NCBI GenBank assembly: GCA_024683255.1
Contig: JAIKYL010000213.1
Coordinates: 1-9,470, forward strand
From: Bacteroidales bacterium
GTDB lineage: Bacteria > Bacteroidota > Bacteroidia > Bacteroidales > UBA932
Reading direction: 5' to 3'
DNA: 9,470 nucleotides
The notes below the pieces were generated by a model. The model was given only the letters and a program-made list of their open reading frames with translations, made no database searches and was not told the origin of the DNA. Position 1 is the first letter of the stretch. The number at the start of each line of letters is the position of its first letter. Below are positions 1-5,626 of the stretch, one piece after another. A program made the translations under genes and the position numbers.

Positions 1-1
1 C

Positions 2-1063
2 ACCATCGGCTTTGCCCGCCGCTTCGCTACCTACAAGCGTGCGACCCTGCTGTTCCGTGACCTGGACCGTCTGGACAAGATTGTGAACAATCCCACCGAG
101 CCGGTGCAGTTCCTCTTCGCCGGTAAGGCCCACCCGGCCGACAAAGCCGGTCAGGACCTGATCAAGCAGATTGTGGACATCTCCAAGGATCCTCGTTTCA
201 TCGGCAAGATTGTCTTTGTCCCCGGTTACGACATCACGCTGGCCAAGCGCATGGTCCAGGGTGTGGATGTATGGATGAACAACCCGACCCGTCCCCAGGA
301 AGCTTCCGGTACCTCCGGTGAGAAGGCTGCCATGAACGGCACCATGCACTTCTCCGTGCTGGACGGCTGGTGGGTGGAAGGCTACAAGGAAGGCGCCGGC
401 TGGGCTCTTCCCATCGAGCAGGCCTACGAAGACAACAACTTCCAGAACGAGCTGGATGCCGCTACCATCTATCAGATCATCGAGAATGACATAGCTCCTG
501 CCTATTATAATATAGACCGCACCACGGGCCGCAGCTCCGAGTGGGTGGGTTATGTCAAGAATACCATCGCCAAGGTGGCCTGCGACTTCACCACCAACCG
601 CATGCTCACGGACTACATGAACCAGTACTACATTCCGCAGTCCAAGGATGCCCAGGCCGTGAAGGCCGGGGACTTTGAGAAGGCCCGCGAACTGGCAGCC
701 TGGAAGACCCGTGTACGCCGGGAGTGGGAGAATGTCCGCCTGCTTTCCCGCAATGAACCGGAAACCTCTTACGACCTTACCGTGGCCAAGCCCTTCCATG
801 CGGCCATGGAACTCCAGTTGGGTTCTCTCACCCCGGAAGAGGTGGGCCTGGAGGTGGTCTTCGCCCAGACGGATGCCCACGGAAAACTGCACATTGTGGA
901 TGTGCAGGAGTGCCAGGTGGCTTCCTTCAAGGACGGCGTCGCCAAATACGAGGCCAACGTGCTTCCGGAAAAGACCGGTGCATACCAGGTGGGTGCCCGC
1001 GTGTTCGCCAAGAACCCGCTCCTGCCGCACCGCCAGAGCTTCGAGTGCGTAAAGTGGCTGTAG
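2..1063 (+). CDS. glgP: Glycogen/alpha-glucan phosphorylase, C-terminal part (5' end outside window)
   Basis: Phosphorolysis of storage alpha-glucans to glucose-1-phosphate (GT35, PLP-dependent, cytosolic). The frame is open from base 2, so the gene enters from the left; 353 C-terminal residues are visible of a family that usually exceeds 800 in Bacteroidetes. Landmarks: GFARRFATYKRA near the left edge, then LFAGKAHPAD, then EASGTSGEKAAMNG, whose Lys (codon 323-325) is the expected Schiff-base lysine for PLP, then SVLDGWWVEGY. The variant EASGTSGEK (not EASGTSNMK) and the DGWWVEGY stretch place it with the long archaeal/Thermotoga/Bacteroidetes-type phosphorylases rather than E. coli MalP/GlgP. 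An internal GTG at 83 is not the start, because conserved sequence continues upstream. Its last 19 nt overlap ribF. The family is clear; glucan chain-length preference cannot be read. Confidence 0.93.
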   Translation, partial: TIGFARRFATYKRATLLFRDLDRLDKIVNNPTEPVQFLFAGKAHPADKAGQDLIKQIVDISKDPRFIGKIVFVPGYDITLAKRMVQGVDVWMNNPTRPQEASGTSGEKAAMNGTMHFSVLDGWWVEGYKEGAGWALPIEQAYEDNNFQNELDAATIYQIIENDIAPAYYNIDRTTGRSSEWVGYVKNTIAKVACDFTTNRMLTDYMNQYYIPQSKDAQAVKAGDFEKARELAAWKTRVRREWENVRLLSRNEPETSYDLTVAKPFHAAMELQLGSLTPEEVGLEVVFAQTDAHGKLHIVDVQECQVASFKDGVAKYEANVLPEKTGAYQVGARVFAKNPLLPHRQSFECVKWL

Positions 1064-1983
1064 TAACCACAGGATTTTTTGACGGTGTCCATCTGGGGCA
1101 CCGCCATGTGATTGAGACAGTGGTCTCCTCTGCCCGGGAAAGGGGGGAGGAGGCCATTGTGGTCACATTCTGGCCGCATCCCAGGACGGTGCTCCAGCAG
1201 GACGCCAGGGAGTTCAGGCTTCTGACCAGCCTGGAGGAGAAGAAGGCGCTGCTGAAGGCCGCGGGCATAGACCGAGTGGAGGTGTTGCCTTTCACCCGGG
1301 AATTCGCCGCCATGAAGGCCGATGAATATCTGCAGATGCTAAGGGATCGCTTCGGAGCGTCGCTAATTGTGATGGGTTATGACAACCGGATAGGACGTGA
1401 CAGAAAAACGGCGGAACAGGTATGTGCTTCGCCGGCCGTCGCTTCGCGACCCCTCCCAAATTACGTCGTGCTGCGCACGACTCAGTGGGCCCCTCCCTCT
1501 TACACGGCCGAGGGTGGCCATGGGCCCGCGAAGCACATACCTGTTCCGCCATCCATATCTTCTACACGTATTCGGAAAGCTTTGGAAGCGGGGGATGTGG
1601 AATCGGCCAATGCCATGCTGGGATACCGCTATGGGCTGTATGGCGTGGTGGTGGCGGGGAACCGGATGGGCAGGACCATCGGCTTTCCCACTGCCAATAT
1701 GCAGCTGTACGAGCCGCTGAAGCTGGTGCCGGCCAACGGGGTGTATGCCGTTGAGGTGGAAGTGTTGGGGCGGAAGTATCTGGGAATGAGTAACATCGGC
1801 ATAAGGCCCACGGTGGGCGGCAGTACGCGGACCCTTGAGACGCACATCCTGGATTTTGATGAGGACATCTACGGTCTGCCGCTTAGGATCCGTTTCCGCC
1901 GCCGCATCCGCGACGAGCGGAAGTTCCCTTCGCTGGAGGCCCTCCGGGAGCAGCTGATAGCCGATGCCGCCGTATGCCGATAA
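1045..1983 (+). CDS. ribF: Bifunctional riboflavin kinase / FMN adenylyltransferase, interrupted in frame by a palindromic element
   Basis: Converts riboflavin to FMN and FMN to FAD. N-terminal nucleotidyltransferase motifs: TTGFFDGVHLGH (residues 8-19), TFWPHPR, GYDNRIGRDR, then ISSTRIR (171-177). The C-terminal kinase domain is complete, with GFPTAN at 213-218 and NIGIRPTVGG further on. Length is 312 aa, near the usual 300-315. Residues 123-169 are encoded by a 141-bp inverted-repeat element that occupies the place of the roughly 30 residues (helix and strand) normally found between the GYDxRxG and ISSTxIR motifs. FAD synthetase activity may therefore be impaired while kinase is intact (inference). 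GTG 1045 is chosen as start; GTG 1054 is an alternative. Any longer reading would lie inside glgP. The 19-nt overlap with glgP suggests coupled translation. Confidence 0.9.
   Translation: MRKVAVVTTGFFDGVHLGHRHVIETVVSSARERGEEAIVVTFWPHPRTVLQQDAREFRLLTSLEEKKALLKAAGIDRVEVLPFTREFAAMKADEYLQMLRDRFGASLIVMGYDNRIGRDRKTAEQVCASPAVASRPLPNYVVLRTTQWAPPSYTAEGGHGPAKHIPVPPSISSTRIRKALEAGDVESANAMLGYRYGLYGVVVAGNRMGRTIGFPTANMQLYEPLKLVPANGVYAVEVEVLGRKYLGMSNIGIRPTVGGSTRTLETHILDFDEDIYGLPLRIRFRRRIRDERKFPSLEALREQLIADAAVCR
1410..1550. repeat. 141-bp palindromic coding element with perfect 23-bp terminal inverted repeats
   Basis: The left arm 1410-1432 is the exact reverse complement of the right arm 1528-1550; the match stops at 1409/1551. 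Between the arms are smaller perfect hairpins: 1438-1442 with 1446-1450 (GTCGC/GCGAC), 1465-1471 with 1475-1481 (GTCGTGC/GCACGAC), and GGGCCC at 1487-1492 pairing with 1522-1527 around a pyrimidine-rich/purine-rich stem. The length is exactly 47 codons and ribF reads straight through. No transposase gene is inside, so it would have to move in trans like a MITE or the Rickettsia palindromic elements. Its interior does not resemble RibF sequence (many Pro, Thr, Ala and Tyr residues). Confidence 0.85.
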
Positions 1984-2090
1984 GCGGTTGATTTTAATTG
2001 AGACGTCTAACAGCTGTTGTTCCGTCCTTTTATTCCGTCCTCACGTTTTTTCCTTTCCTGTATCGCTTCCCGTCCTCTGGCGTTTCTGGT

Positions 2091-2240
2091 CAGGCGCTGA
2101 AGTGTTGCAGGTCAAGCCCTGAAGTGTCGCGGGTCTGCAGAAAATAGCTGACCTGCCACGCAAATCGGCCTCCTGTGCTTTCTGACTACAGGTTGGCCTT
2201 TTTTTGCAGACCTGCCACGCTTTGTGCCCTCACCTGCTAC
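2091..2240. repeat. RAYT-flanking repeat, copy A
   Basis: Hand alignment with 3948-4099 gives about 12 mismatches and one 2-nt indel over 150 positions, in direct orientation. It contains five copies of a GCAGGTC-type core: forward at 2102-2113 and 2124-2135 (spaced exactly 22 nt in a CTGAAGTGT... tandem) and reverse (GACCTGCCACG and variants) at 2150-2160, 2209-2219 and 2231-2240. Forward and reverse cores can pair into stems, a REP/BIME-like organisation. Confidence 0.82.
2166..2205 (+). terminator. Terminator-like hairpin within repeat copy A
   Basis: CGGCCTCCTGT (2166-2176) pairs imperfectly with ACAGGTTGGCC (2188-2198) and is followed at once by seven T (2199-2205). It could end the glgP-ribF transcript. 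It belongs to the repeat, since copy B has the same arrangement, so any terminator function travels with the element. Confidence 0.55.
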
Positions 2241-2289
2241 ATTTAACTCTTGTAACCCTTCGCCTGCCAGACTTGTAACGGGGGGGGTA

Positions 2290-2327
2290 CGCACTACTTA
2301 ACGAAAATAAGTGCGACCTCTTTTTTT
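2290..2327 (+). terminator. Weak hairpin plus T-run upstream of the RAYT operon
   Basis: CGCAC..TT (2290-2299, two unpaired bases) can pair with AAGTGCG (2309-2315), and seven T follow at 2321-2327. The stem is short and there are five bases between stem and T-run, so this is a weak candidate only. Confidence 0.25.
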
Positions 2328-2396
2328 ACGATTTTCATATAAAAACGTTAAAAATCGGAAGAAACAGATAATAAATCGTTTGAAATGAAAAACTGG

Positions 2397-2428
2397 CTTG
2401 CCGGTGAACGGTGACGTGTCTATTTTTG
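2397..2428 (+). promoter_or_regulatory. Bacteroidetes-type promoter for the RAYT operon
   Basis: A -33 CTTG (2397-2400), a 20-nt spacer and an exact -7 TATTTTTG (2421-2428, consensus TAnnTTTG). The start of transcription is predicted about 6 nt downstream, giving a leader of roughly 65-70 nt before the ATG at 2502. Confidence 0.65.
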
Positions 2429-2501
2429 CAAGCGGTTGCTGACCATTCGAAGTTGGCACTTATTCATTCATAACACACAAATCAAAAAAACAGACACAGT
2501 C

Positions 2502-2936
2502 ATGAAAAAGTTTCTGGAAGTCCTTGTGGACGATGATGGCAATTTGCATCTTAATACCGATTATGAGTTCGCCGATTCTGTGGAGAACCCGCCTACAGAC
2601 ATGAAAAAATTCCAGGAAGAGAACGACCTGCTTCTCAAGCAAGCGGTCCGTGGTGTTGTAAATGCCTTATGGAAAGAGAGAAAACTCAATGTAAGTAAGG
2701 CCATCCGGTACCTTTCCATGGCAGAGATTATCTCTGATGTCCAGCCTTATGACAATGCAGAACAATTGTGGAGTGCAATGATGTTTTACTTTATTCCGCA
2801 CTATGAAAAGTTCTCGACACAGTTGAAGAAACCCTATGGGTTCAATCCGTCAAGGGTGATCCGTCCCATGACATTCGGATCCTTCCCCGGTTGCAGCACC
2901 ATGCCCATCAGTGGATTCGGACCCAAAAAGAACTAG
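2502..2936 (+). CDS. Uncharacterised 144-aa protein encoded with the RAYT transposase
   Basis: I do not recognise a family. The protein starts MKKFLEVLVDDDGNLH, has an acidic N-terminal half (VDDDGN, VENPPTDMKKFQEEND), a basic helix-rich middle (ALWKERKLNVSKAIRYLSMAEII) and a Gly/Pro-rich tail ending in GFGPKKN. There is no signal peptide, membrane segment or catalytic signature. ATG 2502 is preferred over an upstream TTG at 2436, because the promoter at 2397-2428 would put the TTG almost at the transcript start and the segment before the ATG reads like untranslated leader. The stop is 2 nt before the RAYT ATG (TAG-TC-ATG), so the two are almost certainly cotranscribed and coupled. A role as a transposase partner or regulator is only inferred from position. 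Confidence 0.7.
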   Translation: MKKFLEVLVDDDGNLHLNTDYEFADSVENPPTDMKKFQEENDLLLKQAVRGVVNALWKERKLNVSKAIRYLSMAEIISDVQPYDNAEQLWSAMMFYFIPHYEKFSTQLKKPYGFNPSRVIRPMTFGSFPGCSTMPISGFGPKKN

Positions 2937-2938
2937 TC

Positions 2939-3868
2939 ATGGCTTTTCAGCGAATCGTGATGCGTCCACTGCCCGACAGGCGTGTCCGGAAAGTCTATCC
3001 ATTCCATATCAGTTTAGAAGGAATGGAGACCACGCTATTGTGCCGGGATGATGAAGATTATGACCATCTTGAGAAGTGTTTCTATGTAAGCGCCTGGAAA
3101 AGCAATTGTCTGGTTATCGTTGAAATTGCCATGTCTAATCATGGACATTGCGCCATTTTGGCCGAAGATATGGAGACGGCATTTAAGGCAGGAACGCTAA
3201 TAAAAAAGCGGCACTCTCAATATCTGGCTTGGAAATACGATGAAAAAGGGATACTTGCCCGATCGGATTTGAGCGTCAAGTATTTGGACTCAGACTGGTA
3301 TGTTCGGAATACTTTGGCTTATATTCCTCGTAACGCCATGGATGCCGGAGCCCGGGTGGAGGACTATCGCTGGTCGGCTTATCGGGGCCTGTTCACCGGA
3401 GGACGAAGTCCGGCCGCTTTGCGTCGGGTTTCGGATTTGAGCCGGCGGGAGCGCAATTCATTGTTCCATACGCACGAAGATTTGGGGAATGTTCCGTGGC
3501 TCATTAATGCAGACGGGAATATCGAGCCTGCCAGTGCGTGTGACTGGCAGTATCTGGAAAATGCATTTAATAACGACCAGGCTTTCTTCTTAAAAACCAT
3601 CGGGAGCGTCAATCAGGCACAGATGAGACAGATGCTTGTTATCAATGGCCGGGAACGGCAAACGGATACGGAGATGTTGGCCGTAATCAGGAACCTGGCC
3701 GATAAGTGGTATGGCAAAACCCTTGTCGAACTCACTCCGGAAATGAAAGCTAGGATCCTTCCATATTTGTATCGCTCATACAATACCTCTATTCCTCAAC
3801 TGGCCAGGTGCTTATGTCTTCCTCGGGATGTAATTGCCGGTTTGCTTCCGACCAAACGTACTTTGTGA
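2939..3868 (+). CDS. REP-associated tyrosine transposase (RAYT, IS200-like Y1/HUH family)
   Basis: A single-strand DNA endonuclease/transposase of the kind that acts on REP palindromes. The N-terminal domain has the RAYT layout: YPFHISLEGMETTLL (residues 20-34), then MSNHGHCAIL with the HUH metal ligands H68 and H70, and the helix DSDWYVRNTLAYIPRNAMDAG (about 118-137) that in the family carries the nucleophilic tyrosine; Y128 is the best candidate. EDYRWSAYRG (141-150) corresponds to the conserved DYxWSSY block. The C-terminal third ends in a helix-turn-helix-like segment (SIPQLARCLCLPRDVIAGLL), resembling the DnaA-C-like tail of some Bacteroidetes homologues. Length 309 aa is near or slightly above usual. 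ATG 2939 is chosen because it lies 2 nt after the upstream stop; a TTG at 2891 would overlap the neighbour. All key residues are present, so the enzyme looks intact. Confidence 0.88.
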   Translation: MAFQRIVMRPLPDRRVRKVYPFHISLEGMETTLLCRDDEDYDHLEKCFYVSAWKSNCLVIVEIAMSNHGHCAILAEDMETAFKAGTLIKKRHSQYLAWKYDEKGILARSDLSVKYLDSDWYVRNTLAYIPRNAMDAGARVEDYRWSAYRGLFTGGRSPAALRRVSDLSRRERNSLFHTHEDLGNVPWLINADGNIEPASACDWQYLENAFNNDQAFFLKTIGSVNQAQMRQMLVINGRERQTDTEMLAVIRNLADKWYGKTLVELTPEMKARILPYLYRSYNTSIPQLARCLCLPRDVIAGLLPTKRTL

Positions 3869-3947
3869 TGCGTCACTGTGCCGTTAAACATGGCCGATTG
3901 TCGCGTGTGCCGCTAACGATTTTGAGAAGCTGGTCCGCTTGGCAAAT

Positions 3948-4099
3948 CAGGTGCTGAAGTGTAGCAGGTCAAGTCCTGAACTGTTGCGGGTCTGTAGAAA
4001 ACAGCTGACCTGCAACGTAAATCGGCCTCCTGTGCTCTCTGACGTTACAGGTCGGCCGTTTTTTGCAGACCTGCCACGCTTTGTGCCCTCACCTGCTAC
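3948..4099. repeat. RAYT-flanking repeat, copy B
   Basis: Direct copy of 2091-2240, two bases longer because of a GT insertion near 4044. Core copies are GTAGCAGGTC at 3961-3970, GTTGCGGGTC at 3983-3992, and reverse GACCTGCAACG near 4008, GACCTGCCACG near 4068 and CACCTGCTAC at 4090-4099. The left forward core and the reverse core near 4008 are nearly perfect inverted partners. The copy ends 2 nt before the -33 element of the symporter promoter. Confidence 0.82.
4023..4064 (+). terminator. Terminator-like hairpin within repeat copy B
   Basis: CGGCCTCCTGT (4023-4033) pairs with ACAGGTCGGCCG (4047-4058) and is followed by six T (4059-4064). It is placed to end the RAYT operon before the symporter promoter. 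Paired bases differ between copies A and B, but the hairpin and T-run are kept. Confidence 0.6.
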
Positions 4100-4101
4100 G
4101 T

Positions 4102-4132
4102 TTTGTAGTTTCGGGAGAAATATGTACCTTTG
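4102..4132 (+). promoter_or_regulatory. Bacteroidetes-type promoter for the AGCS symporter gene
   Basis: A -33 TTTG (4102-4105), a 19-nt spacer and a -7 TACCTTTG (4125-4132), an exact consensus match. The ATG at 4136 lies only 3 nt after the -7 box, so the transcript is predicted to be leaderless or almost so. Confidence 0.7.
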
Positions 4133-4135
4133 AAT

Positions 4136-5515
4136 ATGGAGAAATTCGTATCTACCCTTAACGACATAGTCTGGAATCCGGGACTGGTGGTACTGCTGCT
4201 CGCTGCCGGCCTGTACTTCTCTTTCCGGACGCGGTTCGTCCAGGTTCGCAGATTCAAGCTCATGCTACGCTCGCTCTTTGGCAAGAAGGCCGGGGAAAAG
4301 AGCGGCATTTCCTCCTTTGAGGCCTTCTGTATCGCGCTGTCCGGGCGTGTGGGTACGGGAAACATCGTGGGTGTGGCCACGGCCATTGCCTTCGGCGGTC
4401 CTGGCGCTGTGTTCTGGATGTGGGTGGTGGCTTTCCTGGGGGCGTCCACGGCCTTTGTGGAGTCCACGCTTTCCCAGATGTACAAGTTCAAGCACTCCAG
4501 CGGCTACCGGGGCGGTCCGTTCAGCTTCATTGAGGACGGCCTGGGTAAGCGGGTGCTGGGTATTGTGTTTGCGGCCATCACCATCCTCAGCTGCGGCTTC
4601 TTCCTTACCACCGTGCAGGCCAACGGCGTATCCATGGCCATGGCCAATGCTTTCCCGGTGCCGCCGCTGGCCACCGGAATAGCCCTGGCGGTAATCCTGG
4701 GCGTGGTGGTTATCGGCGGGGTGAAGCGCATTGCCAAGGTGGCCTCCATCGTTACGCCTTTGATGGCTTTCGGCTATATTATCATGTCGCTGGTGGTGGT
4801 GGCTTTCCATATCCAGGACGTACCGGCGGTGTTCGCCACCATCTTCAAGAGCGCCTTCGGCATCACACCTGTGGCGGGCGGCATCATCGGCTCCACCATT
4901 GCCATGGGCGTCAAGCGAGGCATTTTCTCCAATGAGGCGGGGCAGGGTACCGGCGCCATTGTATCGGCCGCGGCCGATGTCCCCCATCCTGCCCAGCAGG
5001 GCCTCGCCCAGGCGTTTTCCGTGTACGTAGATACGCTGCTGGTGTGCACGGCCACGGCCCTTATGATCCTCACTTCCGGCACCTACAACATCATTGATTC
5101 GGCCACGGGAGAACTGCTGGTGGCCAATGCGCCGGAGCTGGGCAACAACTACGCCGGCTTCACTCAGGGTGCCGTGGACACCGTTTTTGCGGGTTTCGGC
5201 AGCGAGTTCATCTCCATCGCCATGGTATTCTTTGCCTTCAGCACCATCATGGCCTATTATTTCTATGCCGAGACGGGCATTATCTACCTGTTCCGCGGCA
5301 GGAATCCCCGCAAGGAAAAATGGGTGATCCGCCTCTTCCAGGCCATCATGATTGCGGCGGTGGTCTTCGGCGCCGTCCGCGAGGCCGATCTGGTGTGGAC
5401 CCTGGGCGACATAGGTGTTGGTCTCATGGCCTGGGGAACGGTGATTTCCATCCTAATCCTTTGTCCCAAGGCCATCAGGGCCCTGAAAGAGTTCGAGAAC
5501 AAGGTCCAACAATAG
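4136..5515 (+). CDS. Sodium:alanine/glycine symporter (AGCS family)
   Basis: Inner-membrane Na+-coupled importer of small neutral amino acids. The 459 residues are dominated by hydrophobic helices. Family landmarks: the N-terminal NPGLVVLLLAAGLYFSFRTRFVQVRRF; the sodium/substrate region ALSGRVGTGNIVGVATAIAFGGPGAVFWMW (roughly 60-95); GYRGGPFSFIEDGLG; and the signature MGVKRGIFSNEAGQGTGAIVSAAADVPHPAQQG near the middle. The tail is short and charged (ALKEFENKVQQ). ATG 4136 is chosen; the TTG at 4130 is part of the promoter -7 box. The gene stands alone: own promoter upstream, greA promoter directly after its stop. The SNEAGQGTG variant differs from the more common SNEAGMGSAP, so substrate preference (Ala, Gly or Gln) is not assigned. 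Confidence 0.92.
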   Translation: MEKFVSTLNDIVWNPGLVVLLLAAGLYFSFRTRFVQVRRFKLMLRSLFGKKAGEKSGISSFEAFCIALSGRVGTGNIVGVATAIAFGGPGAVFWMWVVAFLGASTAFVESTLSQMYKFKHSSGYRGGPFSFIEDGLGKRVLGIVFAAITILSCGFFLTTVQANGVSMAMANAFPVPPLATGIALAVILGVVVIGGVKRIAKVASIVTPLMAFGYIIMSLVVVAFHIQDVPAVFATIFKSAFGITPVAGGIIGSTIAMGVKRGIFSNEAGQGTGAIVSAAADVPHPAQQGLAQAFSVYVDTLLVCTATALMILTSGTYNIIDSATGELLVANAPELGNNYAGFTQGAVDTVFAGFGSEFISIAMVFFAFSTIMAYYFYAETGIIYLFRGRNPRKEKWVIRLFQAIMIAAVVFGAVREADLVWTLGDIGVGLMAWGTVISILILCPKAIRALKEFENKVQQ

Positions 5516-5526
5516 CATTGTTTTTT
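5508..5526 (+). terminator. Small hairpin plus T-run overlapping the symporter stop codon
   Basis: AACAAT (5508-5513), loop AGC, ATTGTT (5517-5522), then further T. The stem is A/T-rich and short, so this is a weak terminator at best. It includes the stop codon TAG (5513-5515) and overlaps the -33 element of the greA promoter. Confidence 0.3.
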
Positions 5527-5547
5527 CTAAAATAATTGCTACCTTTG
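5517..5547 (+). promoter_or_regulatory. Bacteroidetes-type promoter for the greA operon
   Basis: A -33 ATTG (5517-5520), a 19-nt spacer and a -7 TACCTTTG (5540-5547). Transcription would start near 5553, leaving a leader of about 75 nt before the greA ATG, long enough for the hairpin at 5563-5585. Confidence 0.68.
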
Positions 5548-5562
5548 CACCACACATAAGCG

Positions 5563-5597
5563 CGACGGCCTGGTAACGGTCGTCGGCTCGTTTTTTT
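5563..5597 (+). terminator. Terminator-like hairpin in the greA leader (possible attenuator)
   Basis: CGACGGCC (5563-5570) pairs with GGTCGTCG (5578-5585, one G-U pair) around a 7-nt loop; seven T follow at 5591-5597 after a 5-nt gap. It lies downstream of the predicted greA promoter and upstream of the ATG, so it would end a fraction of transcripts early rather than terminate the symporter mRNA only. Confidence 0.45.
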
Positions 5598-5626
5598 GAC
5601 AACAACAAAAAACACTAAATAAAACT

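Larger units (their letters stand above)
1984..2435. other. Intergenic region between ribF and the RAYT operon
   Basis: This gap of about 450 bases holds, in order: a pyrimidine-rich stretch (1984-2090) with the perfect palindrome AACAGCTGTT at 2009-2018 and a short TTCCGTCC direct repeat; the 150-bp repeat copy A; a run of eight G (2280-2287) within a GTAACGGGGGGGGTACG context; a weak hairpin followed by seven T (2290-2327); then AT-rich sequence leading to a Bacteroidetes-type promoter at 2397-2428. I see no convincing coding sequence. A 60-codon minus-strand frame at 2112-2294 lies in the repeat and has no recognisable protein features. Confidence 0.7.
2091..4099. mobile_element. RAYT island bounded by long direct repeats (REPtron-like unit)
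   Basis: Two ~150-bp direct repeats (2091-2240 and 3948-4099) bracket a two-gene cassette: an unknown 144-aa protein and a REP-associated tyrosine transposase. The interior is visibly AT-richer than the flanking housekeeping genes, which fits acquired DNA. RAYT genes in other bacteria are commonly flanked by the REP palindromes they act on, so the repeats are the likely cognate sites (family knowledge plus inference). I found no obvious target-site duplication at the outer edges, so the exact ends of the mobile unit are uncertain. Confidence 0.6.

Noticed and set aside
1410..1550. Group II intron, intein or CRISPR origin for the palindromic segment
   Set aside because: It is too short, with no intron or intein motifs and no regularly spaced direct repeats; the perfect terminal inverted repeats fit a MITE-like palindrome better.
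1397..1560. ribF as a frameshifted pseudogene
   Set aside because: The frame is continuous from the GFFDGVHLGH motif through the complete kinase domain, so it is not broken, only altered in the middle.
1363..1845. Long minus-strand and alternate plus frames across the ribF element
   Set aside because: They are open because of element composition and symmetry; no start context or homology suggests expression. Kept only as a property of the element.
3939..4133. 64-codon plus-strand frame after the RAYT
   Set aside because: It lies almost entirely in repeat copy B, its peptide has no protein-like pattern, and the other repeat copy does not keep it as a similar frame.
4265..4987. 240-codon minus-strand frame opposite the symporter gene
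   Set aside because: It is a His/Gly/Arg-rich mirror of a GC-rich membrane-protein gene, with no family features; the plus strand is clearly the symporter.
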